Source: Plicaturopsis crispa FD-325 SS-3 (taxonomy: Eukaryota; Basidiomycota; Agaricomycetes; Amylocorticiales; Amylocorticiaceae). From it: a stretch of 64,000 nt of DNA. The stretch is taken from the NCBI GenBank assembly GCA_000827205.1, contig KN832566.1, forward strand, positions 913,565 through 977,564. Reading direction: 5' to 3'. Under the pieces are notes generated by a model. That model worked only from the letters and a program-made list of their open reading frames with translations, was not told the DNA's origin and ran no database searches. Made by a program: the position numbers and the translations under genes. This document shows, in pieces, positions 37,071 through 48,689 of the stretch. The stretch's first letter is position 1, and the number at the start of each line of letters is the position of its first letter.

Positions 37071-39154
37071 ATAGACCCCAACGAATGGCGATCAGTCTCA
37101 GCACGAACGGCGTGCAATCCCGCGGCGAATGGCGTACAAAGCGACGACGAGTAGCAGTGGCGGACAGTGCTACAGCCAACGCGATCTGGCGCGATTACAC
37201 CGCCCCTAGCTGCTCGTCTGATTGTCCGCGTGTACGCAGTAGTCCGCGCGGAGCTTGATCGTCCTGTACCCTGAGGCATGTGCTTGTAAGTGCAACCGCA
37301 CTCTTGACTGCTGGTCAATAATTGACTTTCGAATGCTTACAGCGATACCACGCCCGTACGCCCGCCCTCGTCATGGCCACACGCACGCACTCGCCACGAC
37401 GCACAAGGTACATGTGCAGCTGTCCATTCCCGACGAAACAACCCAGTCTACCGCCGAATTCGGATGGAGGACTGTGGTCATCGGTACGTCGAAGGGCGTC
37501 ACGCTAAGGTGGCTGCGCTCGACATGTCAAGACGCTCAATATGTCAAGACACTCGGTGTCGATATGCTCGGTGTCGGCGTGCGTACCAAGGAAGGGCGTG
37601 CACTATCGAGGACGAGCTCGTACGACAATAGAGATAGGGTAGCCGTGCGGCAGCAGTGAGACCCGTTTGTGCACACTCGTACCGGTCGTTCACGCATGTG
37701 CTTGTCAAAGGAATGTACATATGATAGCAATGAAAATGACACATCCGCATTGATTTCTACGGTGATACAGGGACGTTCGGTATACACGCGTGCAAGGTGA
37801 ACCAAGAGCACTCGAGCACGAAAGCGACCACAAATTCGCGTGCGGCAGAGATACGCCGACGGCGGTACTTACATCCTGTGCATGGGCTAAATACATCAGG
37901 GTGCAGGTGACAGCCGCGGCGTTTGCGCGAGTGTGAGATGCGGACCCGTCCAACGCGCGCAATCTCGGCCTTAGTCTGCACGCTGCCTACGTCGGGAACC
38001 GCGATTGTGTGCCCTGCGTCGAGAACCGCGAATGCGGATCCTAGCACTAGTAGCCCAGCCGTCGTTGAGCAGAGTCTGCGCGACACGTGTGAGGGGTGCA
38101 TTGGTCAACCAGTGCACGAAGAGTGGGAAGCCGAGCACAGCGACCTGTGCAGGGACGAGAAGTTGTCCAGCGAGGATTGGACGGCGCGATGGATTGAGAC
38201 CACGGTTACACGGCGGCGGTGGGCAGGCAGGGCGGGGTAAATGTGCCAATGCAGCACGTCACAATCTCTGCGGTGCACTAAGCGCTGTGCAGCGTCGAAG
38301 TGTAGCGCCGTGACGATGCGAAGAGTAGTGTCGCGGAGATGAGTGCGCGGGGACGGTGTGCGGCACGAGGAAACGAGGATCCGGCGGGTCCGGAGTGATA
38401 AAACACGTCCATGAACTTGCAAGAGTGGTGGTGGGGAAGGGAGTCAGAGGGCTCCGAGTAAGCGCAGACAGACTCATTCCCTGTACCACCGGACGCCTCG
38501 ATCAGAGCCAAACGCACACTGCAAGGAAACAATGCTCACGCACCTTCAACCGGATTGTACTGACTACTCGTGTACATGCACATGTTCTCACTAAGCCGCA
38601 GCATAGCGAAAACTGCGCCAACAGCCGTTCCACCGCGGCACACGGAAAACGAGGGAGGTCGGGCGCGGTCGGTCCGAAAGTCAAGGCTCTCTGCGAATCG
38701 TTCGACGGACGGCATCGATTGATGCATAAGCCAGGAGCAGCAGAGGCATACCGTCATATCCCAGCCCGCCCCATTGAACGATCGACTGCCTGGACGTTGC
38801 CTCCGAGTTTTGCTGGCTTCAACTTGCGGGACTTCCGCGACTTTTCACCAATGTCAGGCGACCTGGAAAAGAGACGGAGACACAAAAACGTTGGCAGCAG
38901 ACAGAGATGGCCCAGGAAACGAGTGCAAGTTGTTCGACATATCAATCCCAGAACGTGTAAGGATCGCGTAGACAGCAGGTTGCGGGGACAGTTGAGCGCA
39001 CAGCCACTTTCGTCTCTTGCTTTTCGACCACGACATCCATCGACCGCGCACCTGCCTTAGTCTCAAACGTCCCCGCCCGGTTAGTCGTTCTCGCGCTTGT
39101 CGTCGTAGCACTCCTAACGTGACGTGTATTCGAGCAGTATAGGGATCCGATACG

Positions 39155-41903
39155 ATGGCCTCAGCACCACCGTCCGCGTCCGCGCATCCAATCGTGTCCC
39201 ATCCCGGTACGTTCACGCAACGAAGTTGCATACCTCTCGCGCTGACCTTATTTCTGTTCCAACCAGACCAATCCGTGCCTACAGACCCGTAAGCTGGCCC
39301 ACTTCCTCTACACACCGTGTACAGTTCTGACACCATTTTTCAGGCTTCTCCTCAGCAATGCCCCGCCTCCTGCGCCTAAAAATTTCCACGGCAGAGATGA
39401 GTATGTAAACACTGCAGCAGAACTGATTGCCGCTGCTCCGCCCACAGATCCTGTCCGCCTAGCCATCCTCGGTTCGGGTGGCATGGGCAAAACATCGGTC
39501 GCTCTAGCCATCCTGCATCACCCGAAGATCACGCAGAGGCTGCGCTACTTTGTGCCCTGTGATGCATTCATGAATGCCTCCATGCTTGTTGCTGGAATTC
39601 TACAGGTCTTGGGCATGCACAACTATCCCAAGGATGATCCCTTGCAGGTCTTGCAGAACAGCATCATGTTTGCAGATCCCATGCTCTTGATTCTAGACAA
39701 TTTTGAGACTCCCTGGGATGGCAGTGGCTCTCAGGCTGCTGTGGAAGCAGTCTTACGCAGACTTGATGTACCTACAGTTACCCTCATTATCACTATGAGA
39801 GGCAATGCTAGTCCTTCTGGAATACAGTGGGCATGGCACCCTCTGCTCTCTGCTCTGGGAAAGCTTCCACTACAAGCAGCTTACAAGGCATTTTTGGTAG
39901 CCAATCCCCAGGCTGCTGATTTGGACTCTGATGAGGACATAAAGATCCTTCTTGACACAGTAGAGTGCATCCCACTTGCAGTAATTTTGCTTGCCCAACT
40001 TTCTAAGACAGAAAGATGCAAGAGGTTGCTCATGCGTTGGGAAAAAGAGAAAACCTCACTTATTAAATTGCAGAGCAAGTCCAAGGATCGCTTGAATAGT
40101 CTTGATGTCTCCATATCATTATCTATTCTGTCTATTCAAAATGAGCCAGAAGCCCTGCAGCTTCTATCCTTGATATCATATCTGCCAGATGGGGTTCTGG
40201 ATTATCAGGCAAGATTACAAAAGCTTGCTCCAGATTTCAGCAACCTTGATCAAGCCTTAGCAACATTGAAATATACTGCTCTGATAGAAATTAACATTTC
40301 TGAAACAATCAAAGTTCTCTCTCCAATCAGACACTATGTTTTGGCATATCACTCATGTGCCCCTAGCCATCTTCACAAGTTACACAAACATTATTTCTCA
40401 CTCGTCTCAGTGTATGCCCAATGTGCACCAGGTCATGATATGTATTTTACAGCTGTAAAAGTTCTTGAACCTGAGAGAGGAAATATCTCTAGTGTGCTGC
40501 TCAAGATTATGATCAATCCTACTTCTGATGTTGTGCATTATGCAATGATGATGTCTCAATTTTGGTATTGGAGCAAACCAGCCTCATATTTGCTAGAAGC
40601 AATAACATGTCAAGAAGGGCAGGGAAAGTCAGTGGAAATGGCACAAGTCCATTACTTGCTGGGAAAGATATATTACTCAATGATCCAATTTGAGAAAGCA
40701 TATAAGGAAACCACACATGCAGAAATGTTATTTTGTGAGCTCCAAGATGATCTTGGTGTTGCTCAGTGCCTACAAATATTTGGAAATATCCTTCTTATGC
40801 AGGACCAATATTCAAAGGCAAAAGAAAAGCTAGAGCAGGCACATGCACAATTTATCAACCTTGGCAGTTCCAATAGTGCTGCTGAGTGCTTGCGGAGCCT
40901 TGGAAATGTTTTACTCATGCAAGACCAGTATCTGGAAGCAACAGCAATACTAGAAAAAGCACTTACACAATTTGTTGACCTTGACAGACCTATTGGTGTT
41001 GCCCAATGCCTGCAAAGCCTTGGAGATATTTTGTATGTGCAAAACCAATATACTGAGGCAACAAAAAAGTTGGAGCAGGCATATGCACAATTTGTTAGTC
41101 TTGGCAATTCTACCGGTGCTGCTCAGTGCTTGCGGAGCCTCGGAGATATCTTGTACATGGAAGGCCAATATTCAGTGGCAACAGAAAAGCTTGAGCAGGC
41201 ATCTGCACAATTTGTGAGCATTGGTGACCAGATTGGTGTTGCTCAATGTTTGCGGAGCCTTGGAAATGTCTTGCAAATGCAAGAGCAATATTCAGAGGCA
41301 ACAGTAAAGTTGGAGCAAGCACATGTACAATTTGTTAAACTTGGCAATCCTGTGGGTGCAGCTCAGTGCCTGCGCAGCCTTGGAAATATTTTGATTAGGC
41401 AGGATCAATATTTAGAGGCAAAAGAGAAGCTGGAGCAAGCACATGCACAATTTGCCAACATTGGCGATCTTATGGGGGTTTCTCAGTGCTTGCGTAGCCT
41501 TGGAGATATTTTTTATATGCAAAATCAATTCTCAGAGGCCATGGAAAATTTTAAGCAGGCACATGCACAATTTGTTAGCATTCATAGCCTCAGTGGTACT
41601 GCTTACTGTTTGCAGCGCCTAGGGTATACTATGAAAGCACAAACACAATATGTAGAGGCCAGAAAATACTTGGAGGCCGCCCAGCACATCTTTTCATGTC
41701 TTGGATCTGTCCACCATGTTTCCGAGTGTGATGCAGCCTTGCTTGAAATCTCATATGCGGACTCAGGTGTAACCCCAAACACTCTAGATGTGTCTGATAC
41801 ACTTGAGCAACCATTTGTACCTGCACTTCAGATGAGAGATATGAAGAAGAGGAGACGATGGGATATTATGAAGACAGGGCTTAGAAACATCTTGCATAAA
41901 TAG
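39155..41903 (+). CDS. NLR-like NB-ARC/TPR protein NLR1
   Basis: Exons 39155-39206, 39267-39288 and 39344-41903 give 877 residues in one frame. The N terminus is only about 45 residues (MASAPPSASAHPIVSHPDQS) before a short linker APKNFHGRDEYV. The NTPase core has P-loop GSGGMGKTS, Walker B MLLILDNFETPW, TLIITMRGNASP (sensor 1) and a GLPL-like VECIPLAVILLAQL. The C-terminal half has eight 40-residue TPR units of pattern QCLRSLGDILYMQxQYxEA and KLEQAHAQFVxIG, encoded by near-identical 120-base repeats. Such STAND proteins oligomerise on ligand sensing and act in fungal allorecognition or innate immunity. No effector domain is seen. Tail KKRRRWDIMKTGLRNIL is basic. Paralogue NLR2 lies inverted downstream. 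Confidence 0.9.
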
Positions 41904-41941
41904 GTCTGACATGTAAAGGTAAACTTAGGGAATGGTAGTTA

Positions 41942-42481
41942 CTACAGAATGAATTTGAGCTTGTTTTTGAGAATGTCCATCTTTCTTTTTTGTTTGAAAC
42001 CCTCAGGAGGCTTGACTTTGACTGATTCAACTAAGGGCACTGAATGCTTGGAGCTTCTTCCGATCCCAACATAGGGAGTATCAGAAGTTATGGCTCCTAC
42101 TTCAGCAGCAATGGTTCTCTTTCTATGCAAAGGATTTGCACTATCCAGCATGGTATCAACTTGTAAAGTGTTAACAGCTGCTTCCTCAACCTTTGTCAGG
42201 GCTATTAATGCTTTACCACACCTAGAAACTCCAGAAAGAAATTTCAGGGTTACAACAATATCTTTAGCCATCTCATAGTGTTTTTTGGCTTCCAAATATT
42301 GGTGCTGCATACACAAGATATTTCCAAGACTCTGCAGGCAATGTGCAGCACCCATAACATTGCAAATGCTCACAAACTGTAAATGTGCCTGCTTCAACTT
42401 CTCTGTTACCTCTGTATATTGGTCCTCCATATATAAGACATTTCCGAGACTCTGCAAGCACTGTGCAGTGCCCATAAGATT
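41942..42481 (-). pseudogene. 3' remnant of a third NLR-like gene (NLR3)
   Basis: The minus frame holds two TPR units (GTAQCLQSLGNVLYMEDQYT and GAAHCLQSLGNILCMQHQYL), the C-terminal extension SGVSRCGKALIALTKVEEAA, and a basic tail KRKMDILKNKLKFIL that matches the NLR1 tail. NB-ARC domain and the other repeats are absent. Similarity ends near 42481, next to repeat R3. It lies 38 bases from the NLR1 stop on the opposite strand. The last 200 bases may still be expressed but no complete protein can be made. Confidence 0.8.
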
Positions 42482-42529
42482 TGTTGGTGTGTATGTGTGT
42501 TGCGTTTCCAAATCTTGTATATGCCCTGT

Positions 42530-42835
42530 GTTGTATGCACGTCTGTGCAGCCCCAATGTCCCGAGAACGCAGACGGATACTTATGTGCTGCCAGACAGAC
42601 CTCAAGTGCAGATTACATGGATACTATGCCCCTTGCGTCATTTGCCGCGGTGTCTGTCTCCATTGATGTGTGTGTGTGTACTACTCGCGGTTCGAACCAT
42701 GCAGTATCAACATGTAGCACCTGGCTGCGAGTGCTCCTGCCGCTCGCCTGATGTCAGTATCTCACAATCTTCTCCCCGCTTGCTTGCAATCTTTCTATAT
42801 AGAGCTGCCCACATGAATGGATACCCTTAAACGCT
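42530..42835 (+). repeat. Dispersed repeat R, copy R3 (3' part)
   Basis: Shares with R4 an exact 30-base stretch beginning GTCTGTGCAGCCCCAATGTC (42541), and with R1 the blocks CTCCTGCCGCTCGCC, CACAATCTT and CACATGAATGGAT at its end. The 5' half present in R1 and R2 is missing. Confidence 0.75.
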
Positions 42836-43142
42836 CACTTGACTCACCAATGAATCACCATTCAACTATTTAACTTGCATGACATTCCTCCAATGCATTT
42901 CCTTAGAGTTTAGTTATCTCATCACTTCCAAGAACATGGTATCATGGTATTCAATACAAGAAGCCTTGTGGCTTGTGCAAGTATGTGTATACAGTACAGT
43001 CTACCATACTGTAACACTCAATGCTTGCAGAGTTGCAGTATCTTCCTAAGTTTGTGCACGCACCATTCTGTAAAGACTGGTCCAGCATGCATAAATTACT
43101 TGCATTAATTATCTCAGTTTACAACATATCTACAGCCCCTGC
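42836..43142. other. A+T-rich gap before NLR2
   Basis: 307 bases at the 3' side of NLR2. No gene; base composition matches the A+T-rich NLR bodies rather than the GC-rich surroundings. Confidence 0.45.
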
Positions 43143-46004
43143 CTAGACTTCCTCAATAGCATGTAACAGTTTCTCACATTGTGAAACATCACCCATAAAG
43201 TTGAGTTCTATGAAAAGGCCTCGAGCTGCTTCAAAGTGTTTTCTGGCTTTTACACCTTGTCCTTGTCCTTTCATAATGTACCCTAAGCTTCGCACACATT
43301 GAGCAGCACCAAGGGCATTGCTAATGCTAAGAAATTGTGCATATGCCTGCTCCAGGTGATTTACTGCCTTTGGAAATTGTTGCTGTGCTTGGAAAATAAG
43401 TCCCATGTGTTGCAAGCATTGAGCAGAACCCAAGAGATTGTGAATGCTGAGAAACTTTGCATGTGCCTCTTCTAACTTCTTCATTGCTTCAGGATATTGT
43501 TTCTGCATGCGCAAAGTTTCTCCTAGGTTCCGCAAACAATATGCAGCACCCATAGTGTCACCAATCTTGCTAAATTCTGCATATGCCTGTTCTAGCTTCT
43601 TTATGGCTTCTGGATATTGATGTTGTAGGCGCAAAGCATGTCCTTGGCTTCGCAAAGACGAGGCAGCGGCCATACGATCACCTATCTTGCAAAATTGAGC
43701 ATATGCCTGTTCCAACACATGTATTGCCTTAGGAGGCTGCCATTGCATACACAACATATCTCCCATGATATTCATGCACTGAGCAGCTCCTAGTATATTC
43801 CCAATGCTGGTGAACTGTGCCTGTGCCTGCTCCAGCTTCTCTGTTGCCTCTGGATACTTGTTTTGCATCCGCAAAATGTCTCCTAGACTACGCAGGCATT
43901 GAGCAGCACCTAGAATATTGCTGATACTGACAAATTGTGCACGTGCCTGCTCCAGCATCTCTGTTGCTTCTGAATACCGATATGACATCCACAAAATCTC
44001 TCCTAGTGTCTGTAAGGACTTGGCAGCACCCTTGGCATCACCAATCCTTTGAAATTGTGCAAGTGTCTCTTCCAGTTTCTTATTTGCTTCAGGATATTTG
44101 TACTGCATATACAAGATGTTGGCTATGCTTTGCGTACACTGTGCAGCTCCTAATACATTGCCAATCTTGACAAATTGGACATGTGCCTCCTGTAACTGTT
44201 TAGTTGCTTCTGGATATTGGTTTTTCATACGCAAAATATCTCCCAAGCTCTGCAAGCACTGAGTTGCACCTAGCACATGGTTTACGCTGACAAACTGATC
44301 ATGCGCCTGTTTGATCTGTTGTATGGCTTCTGAATATTTGTTCTGCAGATACAAAATCTTGCCCAAGCTTTGCAAACACTTTGCAATGCCCAGACTATCT
44401 TGAAGCTGGGTAAACAGGAGGTGTGCTTTTGTAAATTCAGCATATGTGCGCATATCCTGATTGCTTGCAGCATATATATTTCCCAGCCAGTAATGCATTT
44501 GAGCCATCTCATTAGAGATCTCCTCTTTGTCTCTATTTGACATCATTGCCTCTAGCAGATAAGGAGAAGGTTGGCTCCAAGTCCAAAACTTTGATATCAT
44601 CAGTGCAGACCTGGATACTTCTGGAGTAGGATTGATTACATTGTCCAGAAGTAAACTGGAAATATTTCCCCTCTCAGGTTGAAGAGCTGTGGATGCTTCA
44701 AGATAAATAGCATCACCAGGTTCACAATTAGCATATGCTGAAATGAGTGAGAAATAGTAGTCATACAACTTGTCAAGATGGTTGCTTGCACAAGGATGAT
44801 ATTCCAAGACATAGTGTCTGATAGGGGACAGCACCCTCATTGTGCCAAAAGCACTAATCTCTACTAGAGCAGCATTTAGCAACTTTGCTGAGACCTTATC
44901 AAGCTTCTTGAAGTCAGGTGCAAGTTTCTGTAAGCTATCTTCATAGTTCAACACTCCATCTGGGAGATGAGATATCAAGGCTAAAAGCTGTAATGCTTCT
45001 GGCTCATCCTGGATGGACAGGATAGATAATGAAATTGAAACATCCAAGCTGTTCAAACGGTCTTTGGACTTGGTGTGCAGCTCCAAGAGAGATGTTTTTT
45101 CCCTTTGCCATCTCATTAGCAGTCTCCTGCACCTTTCTGTCTTGGAAAGTTGTGCAATCAAGACCACTGCAAGGGGTATACACTCTACAGCATTAAGCAA
45201 GTTCTTTATGTCCTCATCAGAGTCCACTTGAACAGCCTGTGGATTAGCCCCCACCAGGGCCTTGTATGCTGCATCTAGTGATAGTTTCCCTAAAGGCACA
45301 AGTGAGGGGTGCCAAGTCCACTGTACACCAGGTGGACTGGCATTGCCCCTCATAGTGATAACAAGAGTCACTGTAGGTACATCAAGTCTCTGCAACACTG
45401 CTTGGACAGCAGACTGCGAGTCGGGGCTATCCCAGGGCGTCTCGAAATTGTCTAGGATCAGCAGCATGGGCGCTGCGAACATGACGCTGTTCTGTAGAAC
45501 CTGCATGGGATCATCCCTGGGGTACTTGTATATGCCAAAGACGTGCAGGATCCCTGCGACGAGCATGGATGCGTTCGTGAACGCATCGCAGGGCACGAAG
45601 TAGCGCAGCTTCTGCCGGATGTGCGGGTGGTGCAGGATGGCAAGAGCGACGGTGGTTTTCCCGATGCCGCCGAGACCGAGGATGGCCAGGCGGACGGGGT
45701 CTGTAGGAGGGGCGGTGGAGATCAGGTCTGCAGCTGTGTTAACATACTCATCTCTGCCGTGGAAATTCTTCGGAGGAGGCGGGGGCGCGTTGCTGAGAAG
45801 GAGGCTGGGTAGAGTAGAGCTTCGTTAGATTTGTACGCGATATCGCGATACGGTGCGTGAACTCACGTATTGGAGGGGATAGATTGTTCTGGCGCGAATA
45901 TGTATCACTACCAGCTCGTGGACATAACCGTGGAATGGGCACGTACCGGGATTGAGAGCAACTGCTTGCTCGGTCGGCGCAGAGTATCGTGCCAAGGTAG
46001 CCAT
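43143..46004 (-). CDS. NLR-like NB-ARC/TPR protein NLR2
   Basis: Three exons (58, 22 and 2662 bases; last exon 43143-45804) give 913 residues. Start ATG 46002-46004 (MATLARYSAPTEQAVALNPE) and the 22-base second exon QSIPSN match the exon layout of NLR1. Core motifs: PPPKNFHGRDEYVNTAADLI, P-loop GLGGIGKTT, Walker B MLLILDNFETPW, TLVITMRGNASP, VECIPLAVVLIAQL. About ten TPR units of 40 residues follow (AAQCLRSLGDILRMQNKYPE, KLEQAYAQF). Large parts are near-identical to NLR1 in the NB-ARC region. The C terminus (QCEKLLHAIEEV) lacks the basic tail of NLR1. Probably a STAND immune or incompatibility protein with unknown trigger; no N-terminal effector domain. Confidence 0.9.
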
Positions 46005-46339
46005 AGCAGCCGTCGTTCTCGAAGTTGTCTGGACGTACGGACAGATCTGAGGCGACTTGAGTAGTGCATAGGCTACGACTACCAAAAAAACGTCTTACCG
46101 TGCGGGAGAAAGGGAAGTTGAAGACGAGGCGAGGGTTGTGCGATTGACAGTGGTCGTGGGGGTAGGAAGTCAAGAGACGTCGAGCCCAATTCTCACCGTA
46201 ACCACGACCATCTCCCGGTCTCACGCTGCCAACGACCTCGTTAGCCGTCTCTTGTCTCCCCATCTCGTCCTGCTCCTACCGCCGTATCTACGGATCCGTC
46301 CAGAGCCGTTAAATCCAAGTTCATGTCGGGCTAATCCGA

Positions 46340-47040
46340 GCAGTAGGGCGCATACCATCCGAGCATCCTCGTTCGTCGACGTCGACGTCTTGCTGCAATC
46401 GCTCCCCTTCTGCCATATTTTCAACGGCTAGGTTTGCGTGGATCCATCCCCGCGTTCGTTGCAGTTGTCGAAATTCGCGTGCACAAAGAAGGCTGCTGGT
46501 CTGATATGCAGCCCCATGGACCATGGTATGTCTTTCGTTCTCTTTCCCTGTTTCTTTCTTTCCAAACGATTGTCATCGTAGGTTCCATTCTAATTCGCTT
46601 TCGCGTGGGCGGGCATGACAGGCGTAGCTTCAACGTCGGATTTGCCCTGCGTTCTTTTGTGGTCGTATGAACGTCTATGCAGCCCCGATGTCCCGAGGAC
46701 AGTCACTCTACGGCGCCGCGATTCGAGTCGTGTGGGACGGCAACGAATAATACATCGCCACCGCGTCTCCACAGATTACACAGATATACTGGTCGATCGC
46801 AGTGTCCGTTCACACCACCCGCCCGCGAAATGTGTGTTTACTATCCGCGTTTCCGAACCTCACTGCGTATTGTCAAGCGGCGAGTAGGCTCATCAGCTCC
46901 TGCCGCTCGCCCGATGCCGATTTCTCGCAATTAACACCATCGATGCTCAAGCGCGAAGGTACGCGATCCTGCATTCGTCGTCCTCCCCGCTCGCTCACAA
47001 TCTTTCTTTCCTGTACAGCGCCGCCCCCATGAATGGATTT
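46340..47040 (+). repeat. Dispersed repeat R, copy R1
   Basis: Aligns by eye with R2 over most of its length: CGTTCGTCGACGT (46370), AAAGAAGGCTGCTGGTCTGA, TCCATTCTAATTCG, GTCTATGCAGCCCCGATGTC (46672), CCATCGATGCT, AAGGTACGCGATCCTG, and the end CAGCGCCGCCCCCATGAATG. Some segments keep a shared reading frame with R2 (KEGxWSxM), so the repeat may derive from a coding sequence. No known transposase or reverse transcriptase motif is seen. Confidence 0.75.
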
Positions 47041-48200
47041 CGCGTTCCCTCGGTGCTCGACCTCGAGCCCCTGCGCCAAGGCGAAACGGGTGAGGCGCCG
47101 GGCTGAGGTGCTGGAGGAGCGCGGGAGTACGGCTGGATTGGACTGGAGTAAAGGGAGGTGCGTGAGCGTTATCTGCATGCGTGTGTGTGCGTGTAGCGCT
47201 GATCGATACCAAGGAAGGTATCCGCAGACGTGGCTTCGCGAATCTTTGGCGTTTCCCCCTCTACTACCCGTGCATCATGGACGTGGACCCGCTGGATTTT
47301 GCGATACCCTCGGCCTTCATCGTACTGCAACCGACTCCCACCCACCCCATCTTCCCCTGGAGCGAGCGACGATGCGCGGTCAATGCCGTCGCGCACGGCT
47401 TCTCTTCCAGGCTTGTGCTCACGCTGGACCGTGCCCCGAGCACACCACTGCGCCGCCAGATGCATCCGCGAGACTGTTTAGCTCGCTGGCGCGGCAAGGA
47501 CCAACTGTGCGCCTACCACCAGTACTCGTACGAAGGTGCGCAGGTAGTCTTTCCACTCCTGGCGCCCTTTACTAAAGGGCTGTCGCTCTTATCAGATACT
47601 CGGATGGAGCCGCTCGTTGCGGCGCTGCTCTTCAACGCAACGCGGCGGCGCTGCCCTTCGACGCGGCGGCACTGCTCTTCGACTCGGTACCATCCCGGCC
47701 CTAGTTTTGGACTCAGTACCATCACGGCGCAAATATTGAACTCGCCGCTATGCGTTGGCGCGCACACGGGCACGGCGCTACTCAGTACACCATAGAGATT
47801 TCACCAGCTCGCTGCCGTCGTGCCCGTGTCCATTACATCGCGCCGCCCAATCCCCGTGCCGTGTCGGCACAAGCCGCTTGACGAGACTCGACTTGTGTGC
47901 ACCAGCTGACTTGGACACATCCGCAGCTTGCACAGAAGTACCATCAACACTCCGCAAACGGCGACAGTGCAGCCCACATCCCACCTCCTCACTGCCGTCG
48001 TGCCCGTGCACATTCACCGCACACCCTGATCCTCACGCGGGCGTTCCGCCATCTCCGCGCGCGCCTGCACAGGTAGCCACTACTGTGCTTGCACAAGCCG
48101 CCGCCACGGTGACTCGCGGGATCCCGACTTGTATGCACCGCCTCCGCCGATGACATTGCCAGCCGCTCCCGCACATGCTCCATACCCCAAGCCACCGTAC

Positions 48201-48263
48201 AAGTACATCGGAGTGGGATAGAAGTACATCGGAGTGGGATAGAAGTACATCGGAGTGGGGTAG
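48201..48263. repeat. 21-bp tandem repeat, three copies
   Basis: Exact or nearly exact copies of AAGTACATCGGAGTGGGATA plus one base; on the minus strand this would encode PTPMYFY heptads. Confidence 0.9.
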
Positions 48264-48560
48264 AGGAAAGCAGCATCGTGCTGTGCACCTCGCTGGTATG
48301 CAGCACGGTCCATCTTGCCCTTCGCACACCTGCGCCTTGCACATACCGCCAACACTCCCCGCAGACGGCGGCTGGATCTAGGATGTGTTTATACTGTCTC
48401 CGCGTGCGCTGGACGGGCTCGCATATCGGACGGGCTCGCTTATCAGCCGCTGCGGTCGTCTGTGCGTAGGATGTACCGACATCGACATATCTCAACCCGC
48501 ACGCGAACACGCGAATTTGTGGTCGTCCTGTGCTCGCAACTCGCCTTCTCCGTGTGTCTC

Positions 48561-48660
48561 TGTGCACCGGATCATGTCAATGTGCGCCGAACCATGTCAC
48601 TGTGCGTCGAATCATGTCACTGTGCGCCGAATCATGTTGCTGTGCGCCGGATCATGTTGC
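48561..48660. repeat. 20-bp tandem repeat, five copies
   Basis: Five contiguous units of TGTGCGCCGAATCATGTCAC with one to four changes each and no spacers, which rules out a CRISPR array. Confidence 0.9.
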
Positions 48661-48689
48661 TGTGTCAGCGCAGAGACTCGGATAATCCA

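Larger units (their letters stand above)
33482..39154. other. 5.7-kb gene-poor region
   Basis: Open frames up to 234 codons (38356-39060 +) occur on all strands, but none reads as a known protein; the DNA is GC-rich with Arg/Ser/His-rich translations on both strands. Near 37700-38240 the minus strand has hydrophobic stretches (VPAQVAVLGFPLFVHWL, TAGLLVLGSAFAVLDAGHTI) in different frames, perhaps a decayed membrane-protein gene. Short tandem repeats are listed separately. Confidence 0.4.
47041..48689. other. Minisatellite-rich region between R1 and R2
   Basis: GC-rich with short degenerate repeats (47625-47690, three units of about 21-27 bases; CTGCCGTCGTGCCCGTG at 47816 and 47992). Several overlapping open frames exist on both strands but no protein is recognisable. 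Confidence 0.45.

Noticed and set aside
38356-39060. 234-codon plus-strand frame upstream of NLR1
   Set aside because: No recognisable domain, arginine-rich translation, and antisense frames are equally open in the same GC-rich DNA.
48561-48660. CRISPR-like array of 20-base repeats
   Set aside because: Units are contiguous with no spacers, and the genome is eukaryotic.
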